Source: Atherinomorus stipes
Lineage: Eukaryota > Chordata > Actinopteri > Atheriniformes > Atherinidae
Assembly: GCA_023101725.1 (NCBI GenBank)
Contig: JALJCO010010476.1
Span: forward strand, 1,240,001-1,304,000
Direction of reading: 5' to 3'
DNA length: 64,000 nucleotides
Shown: positions 46,737-59,445 of the stretch, piece by piece
Numbering within the stretch: position 1 is the first letter of the stretch
How the letters are laid out: every line of letters starts with the position of its first letter
Made by a program: the position numbers and the translations under genes
Notes under the pieces: model-generated
What the model saw: the letters and a program-made list of their open reading frames with translations, nothing else
What the model was told of the DNA's origin: nothing
Database searches by the model: none

Positions 46737-49075
46737 GCTTTTATGCAGTCATTTTTGATAATTGTTTTCATTGCTTTCATGTGTTCATGAGGGATTGTTT
46801 CCTGGTATTTTATCCTGCAGAATGTGGGGTGTCATTTTCAGTGGGATTCTGGTTTGTAAGTGTAAAGTAAACCCACAGTGTTACTCCTTAACCCAACACT
46901 GATATGAAGACCTGAGATGTTTTGGAGTTCCTCCTCAAGAGGGACACAGGTAATGGTTTTTGATGTGTGGAAACGTGGGCACAGCTCATAACAGACTCGC
47001 TGTTAAACTCGCCTAACACACAAAAGCTTAAAGAATAAAAGGGGAAAAAAGATTTTCCTGTTAAATAGCTGGTAACTATATATATATATATTAAAAATAA
47101 AAAATGAAAATTTTAATGTTGATAAAATACATTGTCACAAGTTCAAAGTTGCATAAATGCAAACTTTTTTTTTTTTTTTTAATTTCAGTTTTGATAAAAA
47201 TAAAACCTCATACTGAGGTTTGGTGCAGAGGGGAGCAGGCTGCAATGACCACAGCAACTATGTGGTCACAAACCATCAAATGTGATGCTGGTAATTAATC
47301 CTCCAATAAAATGATTTTTCCATTTAAATAAAGAAATCTGCCCATGATTTCAGCAAACATTAAATTAACCCTTTAAAAGACAAAGTGATTGGTTCAAATT
47401 CTCATTGTAAAATTTAGTGAAAAATGTCCATCTCCAATGATGGAGGTTACACTACACTAGTGTTTACTAGAGTAATTCAGTACAGCAGACAACCGTCCCT
47501 ATGAATTATTGCAGAATCAGTCAGTCAAAATTGTCTGTCTTGTCCCGTGGATCCAGATTCAAGAGATATTTGTTAAAAAAAAAATGTAACCATGGCCATT
47601 TTTGATGTAAGACAAGTATTGCTGATCTGAGGCTATTATACCTATTAATTTACAGTTTTGACTTTTTCTTTCTTTTTTTGGGGGGGGGGGGGGAGTTACA
47701 CTGGTCTAGTTTTAACCATGAGGATACTTTCAATGTATCTTTTCCAAGTGTCCAAGAGTTACTCAGTTTAGTTTTCCTCTTAGTTGTTACAGAGTAAAAT
47801 TTGAAAGATTTTCTGGTGGAATTTTTAAAAAGAAAATCAAACTGTAGGATTTAAAGGATCAAAGGCATCTGCAAAAGTCACAAGAGAAACCCAGTCAGCT
47901 TAGAAAACGGAAAAATCGTTTTTTTTTTCTCTACATAAAATAAAAGATGGATCAGTGTCCTTGTGTATAAATCAGTTTGTTTTTCTTCAAGTCTTTGAAG
48001 AACTCTGAAGTGTTATAAGGAAATGTACTGTAGATATGACCTTAAATAAATTGGCTTAGAAAAAAATTATAGATTTATGCAGCAGAAGTTAATTTTTACT
48101 CATGTTTTTTGTAACCTTAAATGATCAAAGCACATCAGACATCTGGTAACAAAATATTTTCCCAAGAGAAAAGTTTCCGAGGTGGTCATTTCTGTACAAT
48201 TTCAAACACTGTCCAATCTTTTCTGGGGCCACTTTTATAGTACAAAAAACATACAGAGCTAACCAACAACCCTGGGCTTCAGAAAAGAGAGAATTCAGAT
48301 TTCCATCTAAGAGCACGGTTTTATCTTTGCTTTTGCAGGTGTTTTGCCATTGCAGCAGCTTATCACCTTTCCTGGCATACCATAATGAGGTATCCTACGC
48401 CTTGTCAGCCATTAATGTACAGAATTTTGCTTTAACTCGATGATGTCTGTTGTTCTGTAGCTCCATGTTTAGGGTCTGTTACACATTACCTTTCAGAACG
48501 ATGTTATCATCCTTACCATCCCCCACATGGAGCCTGTCACTGAGTGACACAGCCAGCAGCACAACTGGGCTGGCTATTCTTTACAACCACAGGCCTTCTA
48601 CAGTGTACTAAGTTTAAAGTGCAATCCCTGTGCGAAGTCCACAGAACAGTTGAATTTATAGACCTCTTGGACTCATTACCAGCCTCTATAACTTATCTGA
48701 CTTCCAGTCTGAAATTGCAAATTTATCAAAAAGCAAAATCACTGACGTCAACAAAAGAAACAAGTTTATTATTAATAATAAATGTGTCAAAGCAAGGATA
48801 ACTGATTTGGGAGTCATTGTGTTAAAAATATCTTTATTGTGGTGGATCATGTTTGGGTAGGAGGGATCGTTTTGCCCTACTGGGCCAGCCCTGTGGGCAG
48901 CAGATGAGCCAGAGAGACGCGCTACAGAGTGTGTGTGTATGTGTGCGCTCTGCTGAGCTGTAAGCAGAGCAGCCCCGCCAGCCAGCCTGCTCCAACTCTG
49001 CTCTGCACACACTCCAGTCCAACAGCTCCTCTCTCCTGTGTGCCTCAGATGATGCCTTGGATTTAGGCGACACAC
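46737..49075 (+). other. Intergenic region cobll1-grb14 with the grb14 upstream region
   Basis: The spacer is about 2.3 kb and has no recognised gene. It holds a 14-G run at 47680-47693. GC-richer sequence with GTGTGTGT at 48925-49070 probably contains the grb14 5' UTR. No TATA box is assigned. Confidence 0.5.
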
Positions 49076-50445
49076 ATGATTGATATGAATAAGACACTGG
49101 AGAAAATACATACTTCTGGAAGCCTTGGACAGAAAGCAGAAATATTCCAGAGTGACGGTGGGAATGCGAGTGACTTTACCAGCTCTACCCTCATCCCGTT
49201 GCAGGATCCTTTACTAACACCAAATGCTCAGAAGACCAGAACTAAGCTGTGCAAGGGGAACAGGTATGACTATTTTTTCTTTATGTATGCTAATAACAGC
49301 AGGCATATGCTTTTGAACTACTAGTAAAAGTACTAAACTGAAACAAGTGTTTTCTACATTTTTCTGTATAAACTGCCCTGCAGAAGAATAGCAGTGTTTG
49401 CATTTGCAGGAGGCAGTCAGAGATGACTGTTTTACAGTTGTGTTGTTTACCTGTGGCAATAGGTTGGATCCTGTTGTGATTAAAGAGCAATATTTCATTC
49501 CTCAACCTTGGATCAAGAACTTTCTATTAGTCAAGAGAAGTTAAGAAACTAACCACCAGAGAACAGCGTCTTTAATACGCAAATGTGAAAATCTTACATT
49601 TCTCTTCTATTATTAACAAGTAAAATTAATAAAGCATAGTTGACCTTTTTAGTTGAACACAAAACACAATGAGTAAATTTCAAATTTGAAAAAGAGGCCA
49701 AACATCCACCCTGGCCACTGGCAAACATTTGATCATAAGTATTATGTTTTCTTAAACTGTGGTGCCGAGTTGAGGCTTTTGATTTTTAAATTTCAGCTTA
49801 TGACACAAAGGTATTTATTCACTTAGAATTTTTTGATTGTAAATGATCAGAAATTCCTGTATGTTCCTGTAATTACTGCTCTTATACAGCAGTGTAGTGG
49901 GATCATTGGCTGCTCCCATATGCATTATCTGTTTTTATAAAAAGTCTGTTGGTGAGTGGGCGTGTCAGGTAGTTCAGAGCATGATGGATCCATGCAAAGA
50001 CAGCACTGTGTTTCTGACAGTTCATCACTTGCTCCAATCCTTCGTAGACAACAGCAGAATCATCATAGTGTCATAGGATGGACTTCAACAGGCAAAATAC
50101 AAATGTTATTCAGTCTGCTTTAAAAATAAAATTCATTTTTGGATTTTTTTTTTTAATTCTTCAAAAGTGATATTAATTTTCTGCTTGACTGATCTCTTGT
50201 TTTGCACTTTTGTAAACTGAAGCATCTCATTCAGTTAAACATCAGATTTGTTAGCTTGATTTCATGCAGTCATTCAGGAGTTTTTGCTCTCTCCTGTGTC
50301 TGTGCTGTTGTCGTTCAGGAACATTAAACGAGAAGAGTCCACTACTTCCCCCGTTCCAAACCCCTTTCCTGAACTTCTCCCTTCAACCCTCTCTTCCTCT
50401 GTCTCTGAATGTTTATTACCATGGACCAAAAGTAGCACAACTCAG
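49076..50445 (+). CDS. grb14: Growth factor receptor-bound protein 14, first two coding exons (partial)
   Basis: Adaptor of the Grb7/10/14 family that binds and inhibits the activated insulin receptor. Exons 49076-49263 and 50319-50445 join in frame (AG|G) and give 105 residues. The key evidence is SPVPNPFPELLPS at residues 73-85, the family's conserved N-terminal PNPFPEL motif. It is followed by a serine-rich stretch and an exon end in ..TQ at the same place as the human boundary (KKQ|VIKV). The region before the motif is divergent, as in other vertebrates. An in-frame TAG at 49064 lies just before the ATG; a second ATG at 49085 is possible. The RA, PH, BPS and SH2 domains must lie beyond 64000. 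Position and strand after cobll1 agree with conserved synteny. Confidence 0.85.
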
Positions 50446-53400
50446 GTGAGTGTCCCATTTACATTATTATGGCACAACTTTGACAAAATAAGGCCTGCAT
50501 TTCCCCAGGCAGCGAAATCACTGACTCCAAGTTGAGCAAAGAGCAGAAAGCAGCTCCAGGACATTCTTAAAGTTGCATGAATGCATAGTTAGACAGTGTT
50601 TGGCTTGTGATTTGTTTTAAACTTCAGGACATGTTGATGGTTGAACCGGTTTTATCACTATGGAAATTAGAAGGGCAAGAAGATGAAAATGCTATGTCAG
50701 CATGCTTAGACAATCCCCATGTTAATGCTTGTGGAAATGCAGGTTATAACCTGCACACAGTGGTTACTAAACAAGATGAAAATAGATATTGCAAGTGAGG
50801 TGTTATGCTGCTTGTACAGTAGATGTTGCATTGGAAACTAGATATCTTCATGGTTTACCCAGTAAATACTTGGCATTGTGCCCTCACAGCACTTGTTTGT
50901 TTTAGCACAGGGTGTGTGATAATCATGCACAGAAAATGGGAAGTACCCAGTGGTGCTTAACAAGGCTTCATTCTAGACTTTTGACTTTTTTTTATTGCGT
51001 GAATATTTTCTTTACTTTTGCAATATGCTGGCTATATGTTAACCCCTACCTGCTGTTGTCTTTGGCATGACAGCTTTGGAATTTATCTTAATGGCAACAG
51101 ACTTTTGAATAAGCTTTAAATTTTAACCAAGAACTTTGACAAATGCACAAACTATCTGATCCTGTTCAAGCAGCTGCTGTTTTTTTTCACTTCCAGCTTA
51201 TATGTACATATAAGGAATATTCAATATTGGCTTCTTTTATAATCAGTATCAGGTATTGTCCAATAATTTCTGATCAACAGCAGGTACTAGCCAACTATAG
51301 TGTTTCTGACAACTTGGTAATTAACCAGCACTTTAAAACCAGGCATATAAGCAGCTTCAAAGCAAGTCAGTCTATAGCCGCAAAAGCAGCTTCACCGTAG
51401 TCACATGACTAAAGGAATGCTGGGATATGAAGTTCCTCCTGAATAACAGGGACTTTTCTACATTCTGGACTGGTGCTAATGTACAATAACAAGAACAAGA
51501 ACAATCTCACGAGATAATAAAAAATACTGATATTTTCCGAAATCACATTTTAATGCTGATATTGGCCGACTAGTATGGTTTTTGAAACCTGCAAGCTTGT
51601 TAAAGTGCTTCTCTGTCACTGTAAAATATAAGATAGAAACATTCATCACAACATAGAAATAGACAAACTTAACCCGGTGGTTTTTGCAGCCTAGGAACAA
51701 TAAGGACTTGAGAGAAGAGCTCTAGAATAATAGAAATTGGAAACTTCCTGCACAGTTTCTAGTTAACAACCTTAAATCGAAAGTGTAAAATTTTGTGTAT
51801 TCGTCTATTTAATCTATATAAACATTTACAGTATTAATATTCTATATTTTAGCACAAGTTACCATTTCAGTTGGTCATATACCCGACCTAATAACACTAA
51901 CATGTTGATTGGTGCTGTTCTGTCAAAGCTGGTGGTGCTTTTAAAACTGTACAAAGATTTTGGCTTCGGAGCTGTTACACGCCGCTGGGGCTATTTGTCA
52001 CAGAGCTAAAGCTACAGTATGACTGAGTAATAGGTGCCTTTAAGGATGGCAATGTTGTTTGGTTAGACTTATACACCACACACACACGCACACACACACA
52101 TGACTAAAACAACACGAATACAACGGTCAATGTTAAACCTGTACAAAGAATGGTAACACAGTATAAACTTTACTATTGTGTGAAGACACAGCTAGTTGAG
52201 CACTAACATCTTCCATTTGTACCTTATTTTACAGTTAGAGCACAGAAATATGAGGTGTAGTTTAATCTGTTCTTATCCTCTTGCATTTTGCATTGGAGAG
52301 TGAAATAATAAAGGATCCCTAGATAGTGAGTGCTGCAAGAATTGTTGATTAGAGATAACCTCACCATTTTGGCAGTTGATTAGTCAACTAACAACTTGCC
52401 CTAACTGTATATTATACAAAGATCCACAGCGGACAGTTGGAGCACTTTCATTATTTTGGAAAGCTAACAATTATGGGTCGGCTTGAGATGTGCGAGGCTT
52501 TCTGAGCTGATTTTGGCCATGCATTTTCCAGGGCTGTTGAATTTGTTTGACTTGCCAGCCCTGAGATATTTCTTGGATGTCTGTTCCCATACTGTAAGCT
52601 TGAGTTAATTTAATGTTTTTTAGTGTCTTTGTGGCGTGTGTATGGTGTATTTGAGTGTACATTTGTAGCAGCAGGGGGCAACTCAAAGCAATGACTCATT
52701 GGAAAGCTTAAAATTACAGAGCCCTACAATTACAAGCAGCTATGAGCAACGTACTGTAGGATTTCTATGTGCTGAGAGGGAAAAAATAAATTGGGAAGGT
52801 TGCAGTTTTTAAGCTTTCAGTGTTCTCACTGATAAACATAGGAGAGCAATCAAATTGGTATTTGTTCCTTCGCGTGCATTGTACCATTATTGCTTGATTA
52901 TCTGTCAAGTGTCTCCACTTGAAACACAAAGACTGGAGCAAGCCCTTGTACTGTATTCACTCTTACCTCAAGCACTCACATCAGAAAATTAGAGTGATTG
53001 CTGATTCCCCCATACTCTCCAACCTAATGTGAAGACAGATTAAGGATTTTCATGGATTTGGCTTTTTCTTTGACACGCATGGGAGTAATCCTCAAGTTTT
53101 TCAGTGAAGAGGAAAAATAATACCCAGCTGACCTCAGTATGAAACAATGTGGTTTCCTTGTAAGCAAATCTTAGAGTGATCCTTCTGCATCTTACTGATG
53201 AGGTCTGTGCCTCATGGGCTTGACATCCTCTCGCCGAGTCTTTTTCTTAGTGTTCTGGACAAAGGGAATATATCAGGCTTAACAGCTGTTTTCATGTCAC
53301 AGTCCTTGTGGCACAGGGTTATGACCTCTTTCAGAGGCACTCAAGAAACCAATGACATCATTGTTCCAAATGTGCTGCCCCCCCCCATCCCATTCCCTGT

Positions 53401-54861
53401 TTTCTGTAATGGAAAACTGGTCACCAAGCTCCATAGCTTTTTGGGTTGTAACTTTCTCATCAGTCATTATTATCTGAAAATAGTGATATTCCGCAGAGAC
53501 AAATTCATTTTATAAAATTAATAGGGAAGGAAAATAGTCATGTCAAAATGTACAAATTCTCAGGGCCAGTTTACTTTCTGAACTATGATTGTGTAAACAT
53601 TCTGGTTTGAATTGTGAACAAAATGTGTGTTTTATGTGGCTTCGACCGCTTCAGATACACAAAAAGCACTAAAACTCTTGTCATATGTAAAAAATTGTAA
53701 ATGTAAAATGCGGTAAGATCTTTTTTTTATTAGTCTCTTATACCCTCTCCCTTCCCTTTTGCCAGGATACTGTTTGAAATAGACATTTCTTCCTGATCTG
53801 TTTTACCTGGTTGCATTACACAGAGTTTGAGTTGAGTTTGAGTTTATTTAAAATAGGAACAATACATAAGGTCCAATTGAAAACTTTGATGTTTTTACAT
53901 CATCCTGAATGTCATTCACCTAATACACAGCTTCACTTCATACCTTGGGAGAACTGAAAAATACTGAAAAAGACATTGTACTGAACAAATATGTTCATAT
54001 ACAGTCTATAAAAACTGAACTAAAACTGAAAAAGTACAATGTTTTAAGTAAACTGAATATCCTTGTTACATTAAGTTTTAAGTGGCTGTTACATTAACCA
54101 AACTGAAGTTCCTCTTCTACCGACGTATGTGCTGGATTCTAAAAGTTTCTCCCTTTGAAAAAGAAAAAAGCAACGCATATTTTGTTGCACTGGGAACCGA
54201 TAAGATAACTCTTATCATTGGCAGTGGTGGACAACAACAAAGGCTCTGTTCAGGCCCTGTAAAAACATGAATCTCAGTTCATTCTAATCAAAGGTGGATC
54301 GCTTTAAATACACATTCAGGACACATTGAAGAAGCATTCAGATACAGTCTCTCAGACCCCACTGAAGGACCATACTCCCCTTTCATGAAAGCATGGGAGC
54401 AATAAGGTTCTATAACAATCCTCTTCTTGCTCTTCTGGTTTATGGAAGAAAGAAACCTCTCACAATCATTCCTGCACATCTCTTCTCTACTTTCTTTACC
54501 ATTTTGTTTGGTGTAACCAAACAAAAGTGTTTTATGACATCATAAAACATCAAATCACAATGTGGTTGTGCCAAAACTCAAATAGATAACAAGACCTTTT
54601 CAGAAGACTTTTTAATTTAGCCGTTGAGACTGTGTCTTTCAACATACAGTAAGTCATATAAAAAAAGACTCCTGTCTGTGTATTTAGTAAATTTCTTCAT
54701 GCATTCTTCTTCTTCAACCACCAAAGATGGTCCTGATTTCTATTCAGCTGAGCACTCAAACACAGACACACACACATTCATAAACTCAAAATGTGCAGGT
54801 TGGACTAACACACAGGTACATTGCTTGTGATGTTTTGAAGCTGAAGCTAGTGGTCATAAGG
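50446..54861 (+). other. grb14 second intron, first part: little recognised
   Basis: No RA-domain exon is found. A short CA array lies near 52078-52100. A TTGAGTTTGAGTTTATTT stretch at about 53828 resembles a fish retroelement tail. Confidence 0.45.
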
Positions 54862-55068
54862 GCTTTATGCACATCTACCACTTCATGAACTTAAGCCAGC
54901 TCCTTTGCCTCCTGTTTTTCAAACTGATTAATCCAGGAGTGACTGTCAGGCCATTGTCGTCGTAGTTACTGAGGTCAGACACACCTTTATCAAATCGTCC
55001 AATAATGAAAGACAGGAGACAAAGAAGCTGGCTTAAGTTAGGAAGTAGTGTAGTAGTGCATGTAGCCC
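54862..55068. mobile_element. Palindromic MITE, copy 2
   Basis: Same element as 26216-26424: it starts GCTTTATGCACA and shares CTTAAGCCAGCTCCTTTG, CTGATTAATCCAGG, GGCCATTGTC and AATAATGAAAGACAGGAGAC. This copy is more decayed in its right arm and carries small indels. Confidence 0.85.
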
Positions 55069-55127
55069 ATTGTACCCCTGAAATATGAAATCATTATGAG
55101 GCTTTTAAGGAAGAGAAATGAAACTGC

Positions 55128-55178
55128 AACCCTGAATTGGACAAGCGGAACATAGAATGAATGAATGAATGAATGAAG
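55128..55178 (+). repeat. Retroelement tail with (GAAT)n
   Basis: CCTGAATTGGACAAGCGGAA followed by about six GAAT units matches the 3' end of a widespread teleost SINE/LINE. The body is not recognisable upstream. Confidence 0.6.
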
Positions 55179-55598
55179 TAGAGAAATGACCCATTAAAAT
55201 GGCAGCTGATGCACAACTGTAGCCTAGAAGCATTAAATGAAACCAGACACAAGAATACACACCTCTACAGAAAACCCTTTAGTAGCCTCTTTCTCTGAAT
55301 TTATTTGAAAAGCTTAGAGTGTGTCACAAACTGCAGCTTTTCATCTCTCTAATTCAGTAAAAACCAAACAAAAAAACCCAAAACAAAAAAAACCAAACAA
55401 CAACAAAAAAAACCCAACAAAAACAAAAATAAAATAAAATAACAATTAAGCATTTCGTATTAGAAAGCTTGATATTGCTGGGGCTTTAAGATAAGTGATA
55501 AGTTAATCCCCTTGCCCAGAGAGTCAGTGGGTACAGTATGAAGTTTACTCACAGTATTAACAGGTGACAAATGAGAAGAAAAATCTACCTGTAGTCTT

Positions 55599-56082
55599 TT
55601 AAGGCTACAGTATACTTCTCCGACTACCTAATGCATAATCCAACTGCATAACGACGGAGACCCCTCCAGCCTTCATAGTTCTCAGTCATGCTGCCACATA
55701 CGCAGTGCAATTTCCTGCCCAATAAGTAGGGGTCGCTACACAAGACGGACCTACTCATTTGATACCGTCCGAGAGAGAAAGACTATTGTTGTTGCTGCAG
55801 CTGAATAACAGCAATACTTTTGATGCAAAATAAAGACGATGGGGCGATTTCGGTATTTCCTCACTTCTTAAGCTAGCTGGTTTAAAAATGGCGCTGCTAG
55901 TGTTTACGTAGTGGTAGACCAATCACAGCCCTTGCCGTCTCCGTCATCCCTTGACAGAGTGACGGACACTTAAAAAATATTTCGTGCAGCCCGAGAGGCT
56001 CTCCGACAGGCTCTCCGTCGACGTGGAGGGCTCTCCGTAACCTACGTAGAGCACTTTATGGATGACTATAACTTAGGCTTTA
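55599..56082. mobile_element. Possible TIR element with internal short repeats
   Basis: The left end TTAAGGCTACAGTATACTTC and right end (inverse: AAAGCCTAAGTTATAGTCAT) are imperfect inverted repeats. The interior is CpG-rich compared with its flanks and contains three copies of GGCTCTCCG (55995-56037). No target duplication is established. Confidence 0.4.
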
Positions 56083-57288
56083 GTGGGTCACCACTTGCTT
56101 CCCAGTGTCTCCCTACACTTGCCGTTGACCATAAAATCTGTGGAGGGGTGTTGAAAGCAGATGATTAGTGTTTCAATAACTGCAGGCAAGTCAATAGAGG
56201 GGTGTCAGTTACAGTAGGTAAATGTCTGACTGCAAAAGCCATAGCAGAAGATTGTTCTGTATATCAAATCATCAATAGATTGCTTTTACCAACAGGAGAC
56301 ACTGTAATTGTCATATTGGGTCATCCTGACAGAAATTTAATAAATTTTTTGGGGAAAACTCAGAACAACAAGATTTACATTGACGTTTCCCTCAAATGGA
56401 ATGTAAAGATCCAGACCATGCCAGCACAGCTCCCCCACAGCATAACAGAGCCACCAGACTGCCTCACTGTTGGGGTCAAAGGTTCAAGTTTTTCCTTTAA
56501 TTTGCCACCCATCTGTACAGGCCGCTGGACCTCTGGCTGCTGTCTTACATTGTCAGAGCCTGCAGGGGGGTCTTGATTGAATCATCTATGGTCAAGGACA
56601 ATGTGTCTGCAGCTAGCTTTGTTATGGGACTTCTGGAGACTCCGTTATCATTCTGGCTCCATTAATTCCAATTCATTTTAGTTTTGTGATAACTAGCAGC
56701 GTCTACTTGTCTGCGCTCTCACAAGTCATTGTGCTGTGTTTCAAGATAAAGCTGAAGCCTGTTGTGGGAGGCTCTTCTTTCCCTGTCTGTTCTCATGAGT
56801 GGAGAGAGAGCACAATTGTTCTCTATATTCAACTCTGTGAAAGTGAATATATTGACATATAGCCTACTAACTGAAGGGGATAAATAAATTATGGATTTAT
56901 GCATGTTTATAAAGCTGTTAATGACAAGCTGACAGTTCATGGTTACCTTTTCAAAGATTTAAGAAGTTTTGCAATGTAGCTTCTTTATCTCTGTGAGGCA
57001 CACCTCCAAGTTGCTGAATGAGGAGGATTATTTGTGGTCAGGCACTTTCACAGCACAGTAAATACTGTACAGTCAAGCATAAATTCTGTGCAATCTAAAA
57101 TAGATAAATAAATGAATAAACAAACAAATTATTTTGAGATTAACCATAAATTTAGCCTTACCATAGTGGGGTCAAATACGTGTATATTTGTTGTTTTGTT
57201 ATTTATTTAATTTATATCTTCATGTTGCTGTCCACCCTAGCATGTAATTTAGATTTCACAATTATACACACTGTAATTTCATATGGCT

Positions 57289-57305
57289 GGGGGGGGGGGG
57301 GGGGG
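57289..57305. repeat. Run of 17 G
   Basis: Uninterrupted poly-G on the plus strand. Confidence 0.95.
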
Positions 57306-57470
57306 TATTTAGGATAAAATCAATTACATGTACCGTAAGGAAGATGTGATGGAAAAAATGAATGAAAAGACAGCAGTGGGCCAAGCAAAAACTACTCAGG
57401 AAAGGCCCAAAAGGCATAAAGACAGTGTATTGTTCACCAAGTCTCTTAATTCCCCCAGAATCTGATGGGA

Positions 57471-58019
57471 TTTGATAGTATCTGTGGAAGGAATGTCCAA
57501 TCCACAGAAACCCCACCCCAACACCTGTATGACCAATGATCTTTTGCTAACATTCTGGTAGCAAAACCCTTCAACATCTTTGTTTTTTTTTTCTTAACTT
57601 GTTTTTATTGTCGTTCTCAGGGCACAGTTACAGTCATAAAATCACATACATCCAGATACATTGCAGGTACTCATTTGTCTTAGTCTCCTCCGCCCTCCCA
57701 GAAACCGTACATTGAACCCTCAAATACAAAGGAAACGTGCAGAAGCAGAAGCAGAGTTCAGTAACTGATAGTTATAAAGATGAACATGTCAGTCCTTCAA
57801 TGTTAGACATTTCCCATTTATCTCTGTTATTGTAGAAATTCAGAAAGCATAGTCTAGTTGCCTTGATCCATTTGGGGACTCTGCTTGGCTGGGGGCAGGG
57901 GTGGTCTTTCAGACCACCCCTGCCTCATTGGTCATGGCCATATGGTAAGATCATTGGTCATACAGGTGTTGGGGTGGGGTTTCTGTGGATTGGACATTCC
58001 TTCCACAGATACTATCAAA
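57471..58019. repeat. Perfect 73-bp inverted repeat with 403-bp spacer
   Basis: Bases 57471-57543 and 57947-58019 are exact inverse complements over all 73 positions, and similarity stops abruptly outside. The spacer contains a perfect 14-bp hairpin with a 3-base loop (GGCAGGGGTGGTCT, 57894-57907; partner 57911-57924). It also contains a T-run followed by TTAACTTGTTTTTATTG. It may be a young TIR element, two opposite insertions of one repeat, or an assembly artefact. Confidence 0.9.
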
Positions 58020-58294
58020 ACCCCTCCCCACCCCTGCAATGGTTCAAGTTGCACCATAGCCAAACACGCAAACCTTTTGAATAATGTTCCCAATTTCTCC
58101 AGAGGGGGCGCTGCATTCGGATTCAATGTAGGCGAGGACAAAAATACAACGAACAAGAAGTTTCTCACAATTTCCGTTTCCTCCACAAAACGACATTATT
58201 TTTGTGCGTACTTACGAGGAGCTGGAATATGCTTCCATCAGACCAAATATCGATTAAAGCTTTTTTTTTAGATTTATGTTGTGCTTTTTCTTGC

Positions 58295-58624
58295 AGGGCA
58301 CTCAAAGTGCTCACAGTAGATGCATTATTCCATTATTCCTTTACTCCTCAGTCATACTTGGTGATGGTAAGCTATGGATGTAGCCACAGCTGCCCTGGGG
58401 CAGACTGACAGAGACATGGCAGCCACATCACGCCTATGGCCCCTCCAACCACCACTGGAAGATTCACACACATTCATACACCAGCAAGGCCCCCACTGGA
58501 GGCAAGGAGGGTTAAGTGTCTTGCCCAAGGACACAACAACAGATGGCTGGGGGATCAGGATTTGAACCACCAATCCTTCGATCATTGGCCGACCTGCTCT
58601 ACCACCTGAGCTACAGCCACCCCA
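58295..58624 (-). mobile_element. tRNA-derived SINE (teleost type)
   Basis: Read on the minus strand from about 58624, a tRNA-like head is visible: an A-box region TAGCTCAGGTGGTAGAGCA and a B box GGTTCAAATCC about 35 bases later. A conserved middle follows (GTGTCCTTGGGCAAGACAC) and then a long divergent 3' part. This head-and-body combination is a frequent fish SINE. The cloverleaf is degenerate, so it is not a functional tRNA gene. Confidence 0.78.
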
Positions 58625-59347
58625 GCTTCCACTTTCTTGTCACTCCATTTCTGACCACGAGCCATCTTTAAAAGTACTGCAGTCCCACATGTGTGTTTGT
58701 TGGAGTAGCGTTTACCCACAATGCCCTATGTTTTACCCACAATGCCATGCTAAAATGCATGAAGCTGCAATTCTGTAGTCCACTTCCTGTAGTTGGTCCA
58801 CTAATGGACTGAGACCTGCGTTTGTAGGCGGACCAAGTTCGCTCGTTCGATCCGGATCAGAGACCGTTTGCACGTTCACAACTCCCCCAAACAAAGCGTA
58901 CTTTCCGGGCAAACGGACTCTGATTTGACAAAGCTTTGTGAATGTGCCCTTAAAAGGGCAGAGAGTAGTGATGTTTTCACTCTGGGGTGAGAACACAAAT
59001 AGTGTAAATGCAACTACTTAACAGCTAAGCTGTTGAGATAAGGTTGCTAGTACCCTAATAAGGATGTAGACTATCCTACCTAGGTATTGATTAGGAGTTA
59101 GCCCTTAGCTTGTTTCCACAAAAAAACACTATTTTTTCCCTCATCTTATATATGAGCAATGATAACTAGCTTCAAATAAAGTAGCCTACTTTCTTTCAAA
59201 AGAAAGAAAGCTGCTTTACATTTTTCTGTTAACTTACAGTTACTTATATGTCGGTTCATTTCTCCATTTAGTCCTCTCCTTGAAAAAATTGTCTGTAAGT
59301 CAGCGTCTGTCATTGGAGATGGTCCCTTTCCCCTGACGGGCAACCTG

Positions 59348-59445
59348 ACTGGGGTGTATCCTGCCTCTCACTTGATTGCAGCTGGGATAGGTCCAGGCGC
59401 TTCCTGTTACCCTAAATAAGATAAACTGGGTATAGAAAATGGATC
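59348..59445 (+). repeat. Degenerate retroelement 3' end
   Basis: GGGTGTATCCTGCCTCTCAC, then CAGCTGGGATAGGTCCAGG and AGAAAATGGAT, match a very common 3' module of teleost SINE/LINE elements. The element appears strongly 5'-truncated. Confidence 0.65.

Noticed and set aside
48686..49111. 141-codon minus-strand frame over the grb14 5' region
   Set aside because: It lies antisense to the grb14 first exon and its GC-richer leader. Composition fits a shadow frame.
56202..56576. 124-codon plus-strand frame
   Set aside because: No splice context or recognised family. The text around 56410-56470 vaguely recalls a decayed Tc1 region but lacks any catalytic motif, so no call was made.
57885..58271. 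128-codon plus-strand frame
   Set aside because: It runs through the inverted repeat and hairpin. Both arms read as similar peptides only because they are inverse copies with open frames on both strands.
58552..58620. tRNA gene on the minus strand
   Set aside because: A and B boxes are present, but the stems are degenerate and a SINE body follows. It was called the head of a tRNA-derived SINE.
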